64,000 nt of DNA from Pseudoalteromonas sp. NC201 (GCF_002850255.1 NZ_CP022522.1:3524501-3588500), one strand, 5' to 3'; positions 16,226-26,811 are shown, numbered from the stretch's first letter. The notes: generated by a model from the sequence alone, not told the origin. Numbers and translations are program-made.

Positions 16226-17857
16226 GTGTTTTCTAGTTTCACATTAAAAGCAAAAATAATTACCTTTGCCGCCGCAATATTTGTTTCATTACTTGCCGTT
16301 GCCTTTGTAGGTCTTCAAGCTCTGCGCCATGCCAGTGAAAGCGATAATATTGCGCGTATCAACCAATTAATGAAAAGCACCGTTAATATTGTTAAACAGT
16401 TTGAGCGCTTTGCAGAGCAAGGGGAACTGACTGAGCAACAAGCAAAAGAGATGGCAATTCAGGTTTTAAGAGAAAATAAATACCATGACTCTGAGTATGT
16501 GTATGTTGTTAATGACAAAATGGACTTCGTAGCAACACCTCATGACCCCCAACTGCATAACACCAGCTTTAATGACTTTGAAGATGCTGACGGCAAAAGC
16601 ATAGGCAGCATGGTGAAGCGCTTAGTCGGTAACCAATTTGATCGGATCATTACCTACAATTGGACTTCACTGCGAGATGGAGAAGTTGTCGACCTGACTT
16701 CAGTGGTACAAAAAACACCAGGGTTTGGCTGGTATGTCGGCACAGGTATTAGCTACAAAGAAGTAAACGATCGTTATTGGGACACCGCAATCTGGTTAGT
16801 CGCACTTTCTTTAGCGGTTGCCGTTGCATTGACCACCGCACTTGCGCGGTTTGGACTGTCTTTGAATAACAAACTTGGTGCTGAAATCAATGATGTGCTC
16901 GAAATCGTAAAACATGTTTCAAGAGGAAACCTAACTACACCTATCAATACTGCTGACTGCCAAGATTATAGTATTCTCGCAGCCATGGACTATATGCAAG
17001 GCGGATTAAAAGGAGTAGTTGAAGGGCTTAAAGAAGCAACTAAGGCGCTACAAAACCAAACATCAGACAGTGAGGTACGCTCAGTAGAACTTGAGAATCT
17101 AACTCGTAGTTTAAATGCAGAAACTCAAATGGTGGCTTCAGCAATTACCGAACTCACAGCATCAGCACAAACCGTTGTCGAACATGCGGAGCAAGCTGCG
17201 GATTCAGTTCAAGAGGCTGAAAAGCAAGGTAATGCTGCCGACAAACTGACAGCTCAAGCAGCAACTGAAATTGCATTATTAGAGCAACAAATTGACAGCG
17301 CTGGTAATAATATTCAAGTACTAGATGAAGAAGTATCTAATATCGCTAATGTACTTACCGTTATCCAATCTATCGCCGAGCAAACCAATTTATTAGCCCT
17401 CAATGCTGCAATAGAAGCTGCTCGAGCTGGAGAGCAAGGACGAGGCTTTGCTGTCGTAGCGGACGAGGTCAGACAGCTTGCTCAGCGCACTCAAACCAGT
17501 ACAGAAGAGATCCGTACCATGATCACTAAACTGCAAAGTGCAACTCAAGATGCGAAGGCTTCTGTAAGCTTGAGCATTGCAACAAGCGAAAAAACGGTGA
17601 GTATGTCATCTAAGGCATCTCAAGCGCTTGTACAAGTCGCCGATTCTTTAAAATCTATATCGCAGATGAGTCATCAAATAGCTCAAGCAGCCAAAGAACA
17701 GTTGGATGCAGGAGAAGATACAGCCAAACGTGTCGTTGTTATCTCTGACACGGCCTCACAGACGGCAAGTGTGTCTGAAAAAGCACATAAAGCGACTGAT
17801 ACAATTAAATCTTTATCTGGAAATCTAGAGATTGAGATGGCCAAATTCAAAGTGTAA
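16226..17857 (+). CDS. Methyl-accepting chemotaxis protein with Cache sensor
   Basis: A 543-residue chemoreceptor. Two membrane segments (about residues 12-33 and 190-210) flank a periplasmic single-Cache-type domain ([33 protein letters not shown]). A HAMP-like linker and a long cytoplasmic signalling domain with the conserved hairpin [20 protein letters not shown] and [13 protein letters not shown] follow. Its likely role is to sense small ligands such as carboxylates and control CheA. I prefer the GTG at 16226, seven bases after GGGGG; the ATG at 16184 has no ribosome binding site and adds 14 unlikely residues. Only a weak AT hairpin follows, and I see no convincing terminator. Confidence 0.9.
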   Translation: MFSSFTLKAKIITFAAAIFVSLLAVAFVGLQALRHASESDNIARINQLMKSTVNIVKQFERFAEQGELTEQQAKEMAIQVLRENKYHDSEYVYVVNDKMDFVATPHDPQLHNTSFNDFEDADGKSIGSMVKRLVGNQFDRIITYNWTSLRDGEVVDLTSVVQKTPGFGWYVGTGISYKEVNDRYWDTAIWLVALSLAVAVALTTALARFGLSLNNKLGAEINDVLEIVKHVSRGNLTTPINTADCQDYSILAAMDYMQGGLKGVVEGLKEATKALQNQTSDSEVRSVELENLTRSLNAETQMVASAITELTASAQTVVEHAEQAADSVQEAEKQGNAADKLTAQAATEIALLEQQIDSAGNNIQVLDEEVSNIANVLTVIQSIAEQTNLLALNAAIEAARAGEQGRGFAVVADEVRQLAQRTQTSTEEIRTMITKLQSATQDAKASVSLSIATSEKTVSMSSKASQALVQVADSLKSISQMSHQIAQAAKEQLDAGEDTAKRVVVISDTASQTASVSEKAHKATDTIKSLSGNLEIEMAKFKV

Positions 17858-18001
17858 TAAGTCAACTTTATTCTTATTTTTCATACAATTAGCCAAGTGT
17901 AAATTTATATAAACTGTTAATTGAAAAATTTCTTTAATTTTTCATTCACCTTGTGTTTATTTGGTGTTAAGTTTGTACCCACAGAGAGTTTCAGTTTTAG
18001 T

Positions 18002-18015
18002 AGTCTCAAGAGACT
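18002..18015 (+). promoter_or_regulatory. Palindromic operator-like site upstream of the double-glycine peptide
   Basis: AGTCTCAAGAGACT is a perfect six-base inverted repeat around AA. It occupies the place where a -35 box would lie for the -10 box at 18027, a position suited to a repressor or a class II activator. The binding protein is unknown. Confidence 0.4.
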
Positions 18016-18023
18016 TCTTTGTT

Positions 18024-18032
18024 TGTTATAAT
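18024..18032 (+). promoter_or_regulatory. Extended -10 promoter of the double-glycine peptide gene
   Basis: TGTTATAAT combines a consensus -10 (TATAAT, 18027-18032) with the TGn extension. There is no good -35 at the right spacing, which fits an extended -10 or activator-dependent promoter. The predicted start, near 18039, leaves a leader of about 70 nt. Confidence 0.5.
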
Positions 18033-18062
18033 TGCAATAATATATGCAACCTAAAGTTTGAA

Positions 18063-18087
18063 TGCTTGATTGCGTAGAGATCAAGCA
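18063..18087 (+). promoter_or_regulatory. Leader hairpin before the double-glycine peptide
   Basis: TGCTTGAT and ATCAAGCA form an eight-base-pair stem with a nine-base loop in the untranslated leader, ending eight bases before the AAGGA ribosome binding site. No T run follows, so it is not a terminator. It may stabilise the message or tune translation. Confidence 0.35.
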
Positions 18088-18108
18088 AACTTAATAAGGA
18101 CTATGATA

Positions 18109-18231
18109 ATGCAAAAACTAAATTTGAAAGAATGTAAAAAAGTTTCTGGTGGTGGTATTTGGATGCCAGATGAACCAGCAGCTAACAGTGCTGAAGCTAA
18201 TGCAAATACCAAATCTAGCAAAGCCAATTAA
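18109..18231 (+). CDS. Double-glycine leader peptide (bacteriocin- or signal-like)
   Basis: A 40-residue peptide. The first 15 residues, MQKLNLKECKKVSGG, match the double-glycine leader of peptides cut by C39 peptidase ABC exporters: hydrophobic positions at Leu4 and Leu6, Glu8, Val12 and the GG at 14-15. The predicted mature peptide of about 25 residues begins GIWMPDEP, is small, polar, rich in Ala and Asn, and has no Cys, so it does not look like a pore-former or a lanthipeptide. The ATG at 18109 has AAGGA eight bases upstream; an in-frame ATG at 18103 is too near it. It has its own promoter and is followed 15 bp later by a membrane protein gene. No exporter is in the window. Confidence 0.75.
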   Translation: MQKLNLKECKKVSGGGIWMPDEPAANSAEANANTKSSKAN

Positions 18232-18246
18232 AGATTATTGTTAGTT

Positions 18247-18867
18247 ATGGAAAGAAAATTCGCACTCGGAGACTTACTACTACCATATGTCTTAGTTGTA
18301 GTAGGAGTCTTCATTATACACGATGTTAATTTTCACTTTTTTCTGACGTACACGGCACTTATATCTCTCTGTTTTGGTGTGGGATTACGACTGAAGGATG
18401 TGAACATATGTATTCTGTCCATCTTATGCCTGACTCCCTTTGTTCTTGAAACACTCGTGTTTTCAACCGGATTAATTAGCCTATCATCTTCCCCTGAGAA
18501 TAGATTATTTCAGAATAGTTTGATTTTCGGCATTCACCTAATTATCGAGTTAATAGTGCTCGCCCCACTCACTTACCGGACAGAATTAACCAAAAAACTT
18601 TTCCCAAGATATAAAATTAAATACACCTTTGCGGATAATATATTTCCATGGTTGGCTATCTTAGGAGCTTTGTTCACATTCGCTACTATTGTCGAAAATT
18701 ACCTAAGAAATGGTAAAGGCTATGATGTGACTTTCTTTTTCTACTCTTCCGATATTGCAGGATATATTCTGTACTCAGCAAAATGTGGAATTATGATAGC
18801 TTTAACAGCCCTAACATACAAAGAAGAGTACGATTACGCACTCCCAAGCTTGCGCAAGAAACGCTAG
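18247..18867 (+). CDS. Polytopic membrane protein, possible immunity protein
   Basis: I do not recognise the family of this 206-residue protein. It has about six hydrophobic segments (near residues 10-26, 33-50, 54-75, 93-112, 135-155 and 170-190) and a basic C-terminus ending LRKKR. It is AT-rich relative to its neighbours. It lies 15 bp after the double-glycine peptide and is probably co-transcribed with it; small polytopic proteins in this position are often immunity proteins, which is inference. I use the ATG at 18247 rather than an in-frame TTG at 18238. Its end overlaps the convergent gene by four bases. Confidence 0.7.
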   Translation: MERKFALGDLLLPYVLVVVGVFIIHDVNFHFFLTYTALISLCFGVGLRLKDVNICILSILCLTPFVLETLVFSTGLISLSSSPENRLFQNSLIFGIHLIIELIVLAPLTYRTELTKKLFPRYKIKYTFADNIFPWLAILGALFTFATIVENYLRNGKGYDVTFFFYSSDIAGYILYSAKCGIMIALTALTYKEEYDYALPSLRKKR

Positions 18868-19667
18868 TAGTTTTTTGCAAAGTAAGGGTTATTCAATTTG
18901 ATGCCTTCACCTTCAGGCGGTAACACTAAACGATATTTTTGTTTTAATCGTTTTAATTCACCAGACTCTTTAAGCTTAGCAAGCCCCTCCTCGAGTGCAT
19001 AAGCAAGTTTTGGCTTGTCTTTATTCACAAAGAAGTAAAAAGCGGTTGAATACTCAAGGTGAAAATCAGGTACGATCATGAGGTTTTCGTTATTTTGTGC
19101 GATCAATTCTGAATTTGCCTCAATCACCGAGCGTGGAAAATAATCCGCTTTTTTATCCGCGATTAAATTAAACATGGTTTGATAATCGGAAATAGGCCTG
19201 ACCTTCAGACCGTTATAACTAAGAATTTTAGTATCGGGCCAATCGTGTCCTTGTACCGCGGTAAAGCGCTTTAATTCATCAAGCGAACGAACCGTTTTTA
19301 TGGCTGGATAAACATCTTTATGAACAATCAGCACGCGTTTACCAATAAGTCCATCATACAGTGGGACTTTAATGGGAATAGCGATTTGCTCGCGTGCGGG
19401 GCTGGTCATAGACCAGTGTAAATCAACCTTACCTCGGCTTAGTGCCATTAACGTACGCTGTTGATGAGGATGGATCTTGATGTGTTCGATTTGAGCTGAG
19501 TACTTAGCAGCAGCCAGTGCCTTTTCTAGTAATTCATAAAGATAAAGATCGCGATCGTACAAGGTTCGCGCTTCTTTCGCGACATAGATTAACTCGGGGG
19601 ATTGCGCTGCAATACAAGCACTTTGAAACACCAGAGCAGAGATAGTTACACCCAACTTTAACTTCAT
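18864..19667 (-). CDS. Periplasmic solute-binding protein, family 3-like
   Basis: The 267-residue protein has a signal peptide (MKLKLGVTISALVFQSACIAA) and the layout of an extracellular solute-binding protein of the amino-acid family, with a C-terminal LEEGLAKLKESGELKRLKQKY that is typical of this fold. No ABC permease or ATPase is nearby, so it may be a sensor-like or orphan binding protein. The ATG at 19667 is preceded by GAGGG; the open frame extends to 19853 but the extra stretch overlaps the upstream gene and lacks a signal sequence. Confidence 0.78.
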   Translation of the reverse strand: MKLKLGVTISALVFQSACIAAQSPELIYVAKEARTLYDRDLYLYELLEKALAAAKYSAQIEHIKIHPHQQRTLMALSRGKVDLHWSMTSPAREQIAIPIKVPLYDGLIGKRVLIVHKDVYPAIKTVRSLDELKRFTAVQGHDWPDTKILSYNGLKVRPISDYQTMFNLIADKKADYFPRSVIEANSELIAQNNENLMIVPDFHLEYSTAFYFFVNKDKPKLAYALEEGLAKLKESGELKRLKQKYRLVLPPEGEGIKLNNPYFAKNY

Positions 19668-19752
19668 CGCACAACCCTCTTTAGGGGAAATAATACTACA
19701 ATCAAAAGTATTTTTACGGATTGCTATTACTATTGCGTAATTAAAAATATAG

Positions 19753-21534
19753 TCAACCTGCATTTTCCAGTCGTACAGTCGATACCGTAGGCTTACGACG
19801 GTTACAGACAAATAAATAGCTATTACGATAGCGCTTTGCTTCTTTCTTAGCATCTGTTGCTAAAGCTGCAACTTGATGCGAATTAATACAGTGTTGTAAA
19901 TCTGGTCTCACTAAGCCAATCGATAAAGTGAGTAAAGGTACAAATTGCTTTTGCCCTTCACGATTTGTTGCCCAGTAACCGCCAGCACTAACATGCTCGG
20001 GAGTAAAAAAGGCTTTTGATTTAAGCTCAAACTGAGTGATGATCTCATGACACAACACTTCTGCATCATTATTATCGAACACCACCATAAAGTCGTCGCC
20101 CCCGATATGCCCAACAAAACTTGAGCTCTGTGCACATACATCAACTGTCACCTCGGCAAGTAGCTTAATCACACTATCACCACTTGCATATCCATATAAA
20201 TCATTAAACTGCTTAAAATGATTAAGGTCGATATATGCTAGAGAAAAGTCATGATGTGAACGTAACCTTTGCTCTATTGCCTCATTTATCGCGACATTGC
20301 CCGGCAACATGGTTAATGGGTTGGCATGTTGAGCATGACGAATTTTTTCTTCTGTGATGTGCTTGAGTATGTCTCTCAAGGGCGCTAAGCCAAGATAACG
20401 ACCATCTCTAGTAATAATGATATGACGTCGAATATCAAATTCATGGTCGGTTATTTGTTTACTCACCGTATCAAGCTCTTGCTGCTCATCCACCACTAAC
20501 GGCTGTTTATCCATCAACTTAATCACTGATTTCTTATCGAAGAGTGCATGACCATATGGTGCCGCAAACACCTCAGTCAGTTGATCTCTGTGTAGCAGCC
20601 CTACAGGCTCTCTAGCATCATTAACCACAGCAAGGCTGGTTAGCTTACGATCTTGTTCAAACAACCTATGAGCATCGATACATTGCGTACATTCATGGAT
20701 AGCATTGGCCTCTTTGGCAAGCCAGCCGATTGCCATCGACTGCTCAAATTGATTGAAGGCCGTTTTGGATTCCGTGTGTAAAAGTTTAAACAGTGCGAGT
20801 TCAGTGGGAGGTTTGCGAGTTGGCTTAGCAAGTAAGAAACCCTGCGCAATCACTATACCGAGCTGCTCAATAAGCTTCAGCTCTTCAATTCGCTCAATTC
20901 CCTCGGCAATTACTTGAGTACTGGTGGCTTTAGCAAGCTCGATAATGGACTTTAAAAACTCGCGTTTCACCACACTTTGGTCACAATGGTCGATGAAGTA
21001 TCTGTCGACTTTGACGTAGTCAGGGCATAACTCCGACCACTTCTTGAGACCAGAATAACCCGCTCCCAAATCATCAATCGCAATTTGAAATCCAAGTTCT
21101 CGATAATGGGTAATTGTAGTTAGTAGCAGATTCGCGTCATCTACTTTGTCTTGCTCAGTCACTTCAATGACGACACGCTTGGGATCGAGCCCATACACTT
21201 CTGTAAGATGTCTGGTTTCGCCCTTTGGGTGGCTCGGATCAAGTAACGCTTTTGGACTAACGTTTAAAAATAACTTACCAGGAAGGTTGAGTGAGACGAA
21301 CTGCTTAATAGCGGCTTCACGACAGATAATCTCCAGTTCTGACAAACGCTCCTGCTTACTCGCAATCGCAAAAAGCTTGTCTGGAGATTCCAACAATGAG
21401 CCGGACATGCCACGACTTAATGCTTCAAACCCTAAGATTTGCCGTTTCGCAAGATCGTAGATAGGCTGAAACAGAGTAAATACAGCTTTTTCTTTTATTA
21501 TTGTATTAAGTACTAACGTGCGCGAAGGATCCAC
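19753..21534 (-). CDS. EAL-CBS-GGDEF c-di-GMP signalling protein
   Basis: A 593-residue cytoplasmic protein with the unusual order EAL (about residues 10-245), a CBS pair (about 270-395) and GGDEF (about 400-570). The EAL domain has FEALSRG, FLNVSPK, EVTEQ, DDLGAGYSG, VKVD, AEGIER and QGF, so it can be an active phosphodiesterase. The GGDEF motif reads GGDDF, which is often tolerated in active cyclases; no RxxD inhibitory site precedes it. The start is a GTG at 21534 with a weak ribosome binding site. Its 3' end is 85 bp before the solute-binding protein gene on the same strand. Confidence 0.88.
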   Translation of the reverse strand: MDPSRTLVLNTIIKEKAVFTLFQPIYDLAKRQILGFEALSRGMSGSLLESPDKLFAIASKQERLSELEIICREAAIKQFVSLNLPGKLFLNVSPKALLDPSHPKGETRHLTEVYGLDPKRVVIEVTEQDKVDDANLLLTTITHYRELGFQIAIDDLGAGYSGLKKWSELCPDYVKVDRYFIDHCDQSVVKREFLKSIIELAKATSTQVIAEGIERIEELKLIEQLGIVIAQGFLLAKPTRKPPTELALFKLLHTESKTAFNQFEQSMAIGWLAKEANAIHECTQCIDAHRLFEQDRKLTSLAVVNDAREPVGLLHRDQLTEVFAAPYGHALFDKKSVIKLMDKQPLVVDEQQELDTVSKQITDHEFDIRRHIIITRDGRYLGLAPLRDILKHITEEKIRHAQHANPLTMLPGNVAINEAIEQRLRSHHDFSLAYIDLNHFKQFNDLYGYASGDSVIKLLAEVTVDVCAQSSSFVGHIGGDDFMVVFDNNDAEVLCHEIITQFELKSKAFFTPEHVSAGGYWATNREGQKQFVPLLTLSIGLVRPDLQHCINSHQVAALATDAKKEAKRYRNSYLFVCNRRKPTVSTVRLENAG

Positions 21535-21646
21535 AGCATTAAACTCACTGTAAAAGTATAATCGCGCACGGTAGCAACAGAGTATGACAGATATATGTCA
21601 ATCGGGTGAAATGTACCCAATTTGCAATTGAATGATTTTCAACCGC

Positions 21647-22174
21647 TTACTTTAGCGCCCGCTCTACCTGATCAAAGTGTGCAATCACTTCCACAATTTC
21701 CATCTCTGCACTCTTATAGTCTTCTGCGCCACTAAAGCCTTTCATCGCAATCGCTTGAACCGTTGCTGGATGCACTAATAAATCTTTTGCATGGTAGCAA
21801 ACTGGGTCATCAAACTTGGGTAATTTGCCATCTGCGTGATAACCCGTTTCAATCTCTTCAAGTGGTAAAGTAGGAATGATATCCGCAGCCTTATCCAAGG
21901 CATCTAGATAAGTCTGGCACTGAGGGTACTTAGCCACAAACTCATTTAGCAAAGTTCTAGAAAGCGTCACAAGATCGGCGGATTGTGTTTCAAGTGCTGC
22001 AGCATCTTTCTCGATACGAATATCTGCAAGTAAGGCCTCTGCTTGAACTTTGTATTGTGCTAAAGATGAAGTTGCTTCTGTAGTTACAGATCCGGTTTGT
22101 TGCTCAAGCTCAGGTTGCTTAGAACATGCGGTCATTAATGTCAGTGCACCAACCGCCATCGCAAATTTGTACAT
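21647..22174 (-). CDS. Fur-box-controlled lipoprotein of unknown function
   Basis: A 175-residue lipoprotein with signal peptide and lipobox LMTAC (lipidated Cys17). The mature part is helical and acidic, with two cysteines (YPQCQTYLD and DDPVCYHAKD) that may form a disulfide. I do not recognise a family. AAGGAG lies just before the ATG, and a strong Fur-box match lies 16 bp upstream, so it is probably made under iron limitation. A role in iron handling is inference. Confidence 0.75.
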   Translation of the reverse strand: MYKFAMAVGALTLMTACSKQPELEQQTGSVTTEATSSLAQYKVQAEALLADIRIEKDAAALETQSADLVTLSRTLLNEFVAKYPQCQTYLDALDKAADIIPTLPLEEIETGYHADGKLPKFDDPVCYHAKDLLVHPATVQAIAMKGFSGAEDYKSAEMEIVEVIAHFDQVERALK

Positions 22175-22190
22175 AAGTATCTCCTTTATT

Positions 22191-22209
22191 GATAACGATT
22201 ATCATTATA
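22191..22209 (-). promoter_or_regulatory. Fur box upstream of the lipoprotein gene
   Basis: GATAACGATTATCATTATA matches the 19-bp Fur consensus GATAATGATAATCATTATC at 16 positions. It is 16 bp from the lipoprotein start codon, so bound Fur would block its promoter. The secF terminator lies on the far side. Confidence 0.75.
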
Positions 22210-22257
22210 TAGTAATGTAATATTTTAGAAACAATAAAATGACGTTTTACAGGCAAC

Positions 22258-22283
22258 AAAAAAGCGGCCAAAAAGCCGCTTTC
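22258..22283 (-). terminator. Intrinsic terminator of the secF operon
   Basis: On the minus strand, AAAGCGGC and GCCGCTTT form an eight-base-pair stem followed by a T run. It lies about 24 bp after secF and ends the tgt-yajC-secD-secF transcript. Confidence 0.85.
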
Positions 22284-22306
22284 GATTATTACATCAAATT
22301 CCATGA

Positions 22307-23251
22307 TTAAGGCATAGCGTCTAGGTCTGCACCTTCTTTTTCAACTTCTACCGGGATCAAATCTTCTTTGCTAACGCCCATTGCTACTGCAACTGAACTC
22401 GCCACATAAACAGAAGAATAGGTACCGATAAATACACCGAACAGCAGGGCCGTCGCAAAACCATGAATGGTTTGACCGCCCCATACAAATAGCGCTATCA
22501 ATACAAGGATAGTCGTGATTGAGGTCACTAATGTACGATTAAGCGTTTGTGTCAGTGAAATGTTGATGATCTCTAAGGTGTCATCAATACGTACTTTACG
22601 GAAGTTTTCACGAATACGGTCAGACACAACAATAGTATCGTTAAGTGAGTAACCTATTACCGCCAATATTGCCGCCAAAATAGTTAAGTCAAACTCCAGA
22701 CCTAAGATTGAGAACAGCCCCATTGTCAGTACAACATCGTGGAAAAGTGCAAATACCGCACCTACTGCAAAGCGCCATTCAAAACGAAAAGCAACGTAAA
22801 TCAAGATACAGATAAGCGCGGTTAGCATCGCCAAGCCACCCTGCTCTTTGAGATCTTCACCAACACTTGGACCTACGAATTCAATGCGGCGCATCACCAC
22901 ACTTTCATCCGCTTGTTTCAGCGCGGAGATGAGTTGGTTACCTAATACTTCAGCTTTCACGTCGTCCCCACGAGGGGCGAGTCGTACTAATACCTCTTGG
23001 CTTGAACCAAAAAGTTGCACAGAGGCATCGGCAAAACCGCTCTCGGCTAATACACTACGTACCTTTGCTAAGTCTGCTGGCTGCGAGAATCCAACTTCAA
23101 CTGCCGTCCCACCAGTAAAGTCCAAACCAAAGTTTAGTCCTTTCACCATAAACGAGCCGATTGAAGCCAAGATCAACAATGCCGAAAAAGCCATGGAAAG
23201 CTTTCTTGCCGACATAAAACGGATTGTGCCTTTTAAGTTTAATAATTGCAT
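22307..23251 (-). CDS. secF: Protein translocase subunit SecF
   Basis: SecF pairs with SecD in the inner membrane and uses the proton gradient to help pull exported proteins through SecYEG. The 314-residue product has the first membrane segment followed by GLDFTGGTAVEVGF, then a periplasmic loop and five membrane segments with the conserved DTIVVSDRIREN region. AGGAG precedes the ATG. secD ends nine bases upstream, confirming an operon. Confidence 0.97.
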   Translation of the reverse strand: MQLLNLKGTIRFMSARKLSMAFSALLILASIGSFMVKGLNFGLDFTGGTAVEVGFSQPADLAKVRSVLAESGFADASVQLFGSSQEVLVRLAPRGDDVKAEVLGNQLISALKQADESVVMRRIEFVGPSVGEDLKEQGGLAMLTALICILIYVAFRFEWRFAVGAVFALFHDVVLTMGLFSILGLEFDLTILAAILAVIGYSLNDTIVVSDRIRENFRKVRIDDTLEIINISLTQTLNRTLVTSITTILVLIALFVWGGQTIHGFATALLFGVFIGTYSSVYVASSVAVAMGVSKEDLIPVEVEKEGADLDAMP

Positions 23252-23260
23252 GTCCGTCTC

Positions 23261-25120
23261 CTAGATTGATAGCTTTGTGATACGTCTGCCACCGATGATG
23301 GCATTAATAACTGCACGCGTACCAACAATCGCTGTAAACATCGAGGTAATGATACCGATAGCTAGGGTTACCGCGAAGCCTGCAATTGGGCCTGTACCGA
23401 CAGAGAATAGGATCACAGCTGCAATTAAAGTGGTGATATTTGCATCAAAAATCGTACTAAATGCACTATCGTAACCATGGTGAACGGCTTGCTGTGGACT
23501 GCGGCCTTCCGCTATTTCTTCCCGAATACGCTCAAAGATAAGTACGTTAGCATCAACGGCCATACCTACAGTTAATACGATACCGGCAATACCTGGCAGC
23601 GTCAGCGTCGCGCCTGGGATCATCGACATCACACCCACAATCATGATGAGGTTAGCCGCAAGCGCCAAGTTTGCTACCAGACCAAAGCCTTTGTAGTACA
23701 GCAACATAAAGGCAAGAACAAAAGCAAAACCAAGCACAACCGCAGTCATACCCGCTTCGATATTTTCCTGACCAAGGCTTGGACCTACAGTACGTTCTTC
23801 AACGATTTGAATTGGCGCAACCAGTGCACCTGCACGTAGTAGCAAGCTTAAGTTATGCGCTTCTGCTGGGCTATCAATACCGGTAATACGGAAAGAGCTG
23901 TTTAAACGCGCTTGAATCGTGGCAACGTTAATCACTTCTTCCACTTTGATTGGTGGTAACGCTTTGCCATTTTCATCTTTCTTGCCAGATGGTTTGTATT
24001 CGATGAAAACCGTCGCCATACGCTTGCCGATGGCGCGTTTAGTAAAGGCATTCATTTTTGCCCCACCTTTGCTATCAAGTTTGATATTCACCTGAGGGCG
24101 CTGATATTCATCCATACCAGATTGCGCACCTGTGATATGCGTACCTTCAAGAATAACGCGCTTTTTAAGCACGACAGGATAACCATCTTTATGCGGGATC
24201 ACTTCCGTGCCAGGAGGAATACGACCTTGTGCTGCTGCACGCACATCGGCATTTTCGTCTACTTCACGGAACTCAAGCGTCGCCGTGGCACCGAGAATTT
24301 CTTTCGCGCGAGCCGTGTCCTGAACACCTGGAAGTTGAACAATTATGCGCTCACCACCTTGACGTTGAACATTTGGTTCAGCAACACCTAGTTGGTTAAT
24401 ACGGTTACGAATAATGGTTTCGTTTTGCTTGATAGCGTATTCGCGCAGCTCTTTATATTTAAGGTCGCTAAGGCTTGAGAAGAAAGCAAGGCTATCGCTG
24501 CTATCATTGATAAAGTCGTTACCTGGATAACGCTTTTTCAAGAAGCTCATTGCCGCGTCTTTGTCCTCTTCCGAACGCATCGTTACTTGTACACGTTCAC
24601 TATTAGAAACCCGACGCACCGAGCGATAACGCAATTTTTCTTCACGTAAATCACTCTTAAAATCTTGCTCCATTTGCTCAAGTGCATTGTCCATCGCCGT
24701 GACCATATCCACTTCCATAGTGAAGTGAACACCACCACTTAAATCTAGACCAAGCTTCATTGGATTTGCACCTAAGTCTTTTAACCACTCAGGTTGCGCC
24801 GGAGACATATTGATTGCTGAAATGTAATCATCGCTTAAGCTATTACGCAAAATATCTTGTGCTTTAAGCTGATCTTCAACATTTTTGAAGCGGACAAGGA
24901 TTTGACCGTCTTCTAACACAGAAGATTTTACGGCAAGGTTGTTCTTTTGTAGGGTTTCGTTAACTTGATCTAATACACTGAGCGTCGCATCAGCACCTTT
25001 TGTGCCAGACACTTGTATGGCCGGATCGCGACCATACAAGTTAGGTGTGGCATAAAGAATACCGATAGCCAACACAGCGAGAACAAGTAAGTACTTCCAC
25101 ATTGGAAACTTGTTTAACAC
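23261..25120 (-). CDS. secD: Protein translocase subunit SecD
   Basis: SecD is the larger partner of SecF. The 619-residue protein has an N-terminal membrane segment, a large periplasmic region with [15 protein letters not shown] and the P1 domain, and six membrane segments ending with [17 protein letters not shown], which holds the conserved aspartate used in proton conduction. The start is a GTG at 25120, giving [12 protein letters not shown], colinear with Escherichia coli SecD. It follows yajC by 24 bp. Confidence 0.97.
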   Translation of the reverse strand: MLNKFPMWKYLLVLAVLAIGILYATPNLYGRDPAIQVSGTKGADATLSVLDQVNETLQKNNLAVKSSVLEDGQILVRFKNVEDQLKAQDILRNSLSDDYISAINMSPAQPEWLKDLGANPMKLGLDLSGGVHFTMEVDMVTAMDNALEQMEQDFKSDLREEKLRYRSVRRVSNSERVQVTMRSEEDKDAAMSFLKKRYPGNDFINDSSDSLAFFSSLSDLKYKELREYAIKQNETIIRNRINQLGVAEPNVQRQGGERIIVQLPGVQDTARAKEILGATATLEFREVDENADVRAAAQGRIPPGTEVIPHKDGYPVVLKKRVILEGTHITGAQSGMDEYQRPQVNIKLDSKGGAKMNAFTKRAIGKRMATVFIEYKPSGKKDENGKALPPIKVEEVINVATIQARLNSSFRITGIDSPAEAHNLSLLLRAGALVAPIQIVEERTVGPSLGQENIEAGMTAVVLGFAFVLAFMLLYYKGFGLVANLALAANLIMIVGVMSMIPGATLTLPGIAGIVLTVGMAVDANVLIFERIREEIAEGRSPQQAVHHGYDSAFSTIFDANITTLIAAVILFSVGTGPIAGFAVTLAIGIITSMFTAIVGTRAVINAIIGGRRITKLSI

Positions 25121-25144
25121 TGGGCTATCCCTTTATTGTTATTC

Positions 25145-25483
25145 TTATAGAGATTTCATTGTACCTTTAGGTAACACAGCTGAAACCGCTGACTTTTGCA
25201 CTGTTACTTCAGTTTGGTCGTTTAGTGCGATTACAACAAAGTCTTTATCATCAGCAACTTTAGTGATTTTACCCACAAGTCCACCTTGAGTTAGTACTTC
25301 GTCACCTTTGCCTAATGCACCCATTAGGTCTTTGTGTTCTTTAACACGCTTAGCTTGTGGACGGTAAATTAAAAAATAAAATACCAGACCAAAAATACCT
25401 AACATGATTAGCATTTCCATGCCACCACCAGCAGGTGCAGCTGCTGCGGTGCTAGCATGCGCGTTTGAGATAAAAAAGCTCAT
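25145..25483 (-). CDS. yajC: Preprotein translocase accessory subunit YajC
   Basis: YajC is a small inner-membrane protein associated with SecDF. The 112-residue product has a short Ala/Gly-rich N-terminus, one membrane segment (about residues 22-42), the signature YFLIYRPQAKRVKEHK and a small basic cytoplasmic domain. It lies between tgt (20 bp) and secD in the usual order. Confidence 0.96.
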   Translation of the reverse strand: MSFFISNAHASTAAAAPAGGGMEMLIMLGIFGLVFYFLIYRPQAKRVKEHKDLMGALGKGDEVLTQGGLVGKITKVADDKDFVVIALNDQTEVTVQKSAVSAVLPKGTMKSL

Positions 25484-25503
25484 TTCACTTCCTCGTTTAT
25501 AAA

Positions 25504-26679
<1,176 letters not shown>

Positions 26680-26811
26680 CTAAAAAACGTGCTAAGCCAA
26701 TGCTTAGGGCAGTGATCTTTCGATTCTACCAAGATTACTAGCGCAATTCTAATATTGGGATAAAAAACACAAAGTCCATATCGAGCTTGCAACTTTACAG
26801 CCATAAAACGC

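Noticed and set aside
17856..17880. AATAAG / CTTATT hairpin with T run after the chemoreceptor gene
   Set aside because: Only A-T rich pairs in a six-base stem; too weak to call a terminator.
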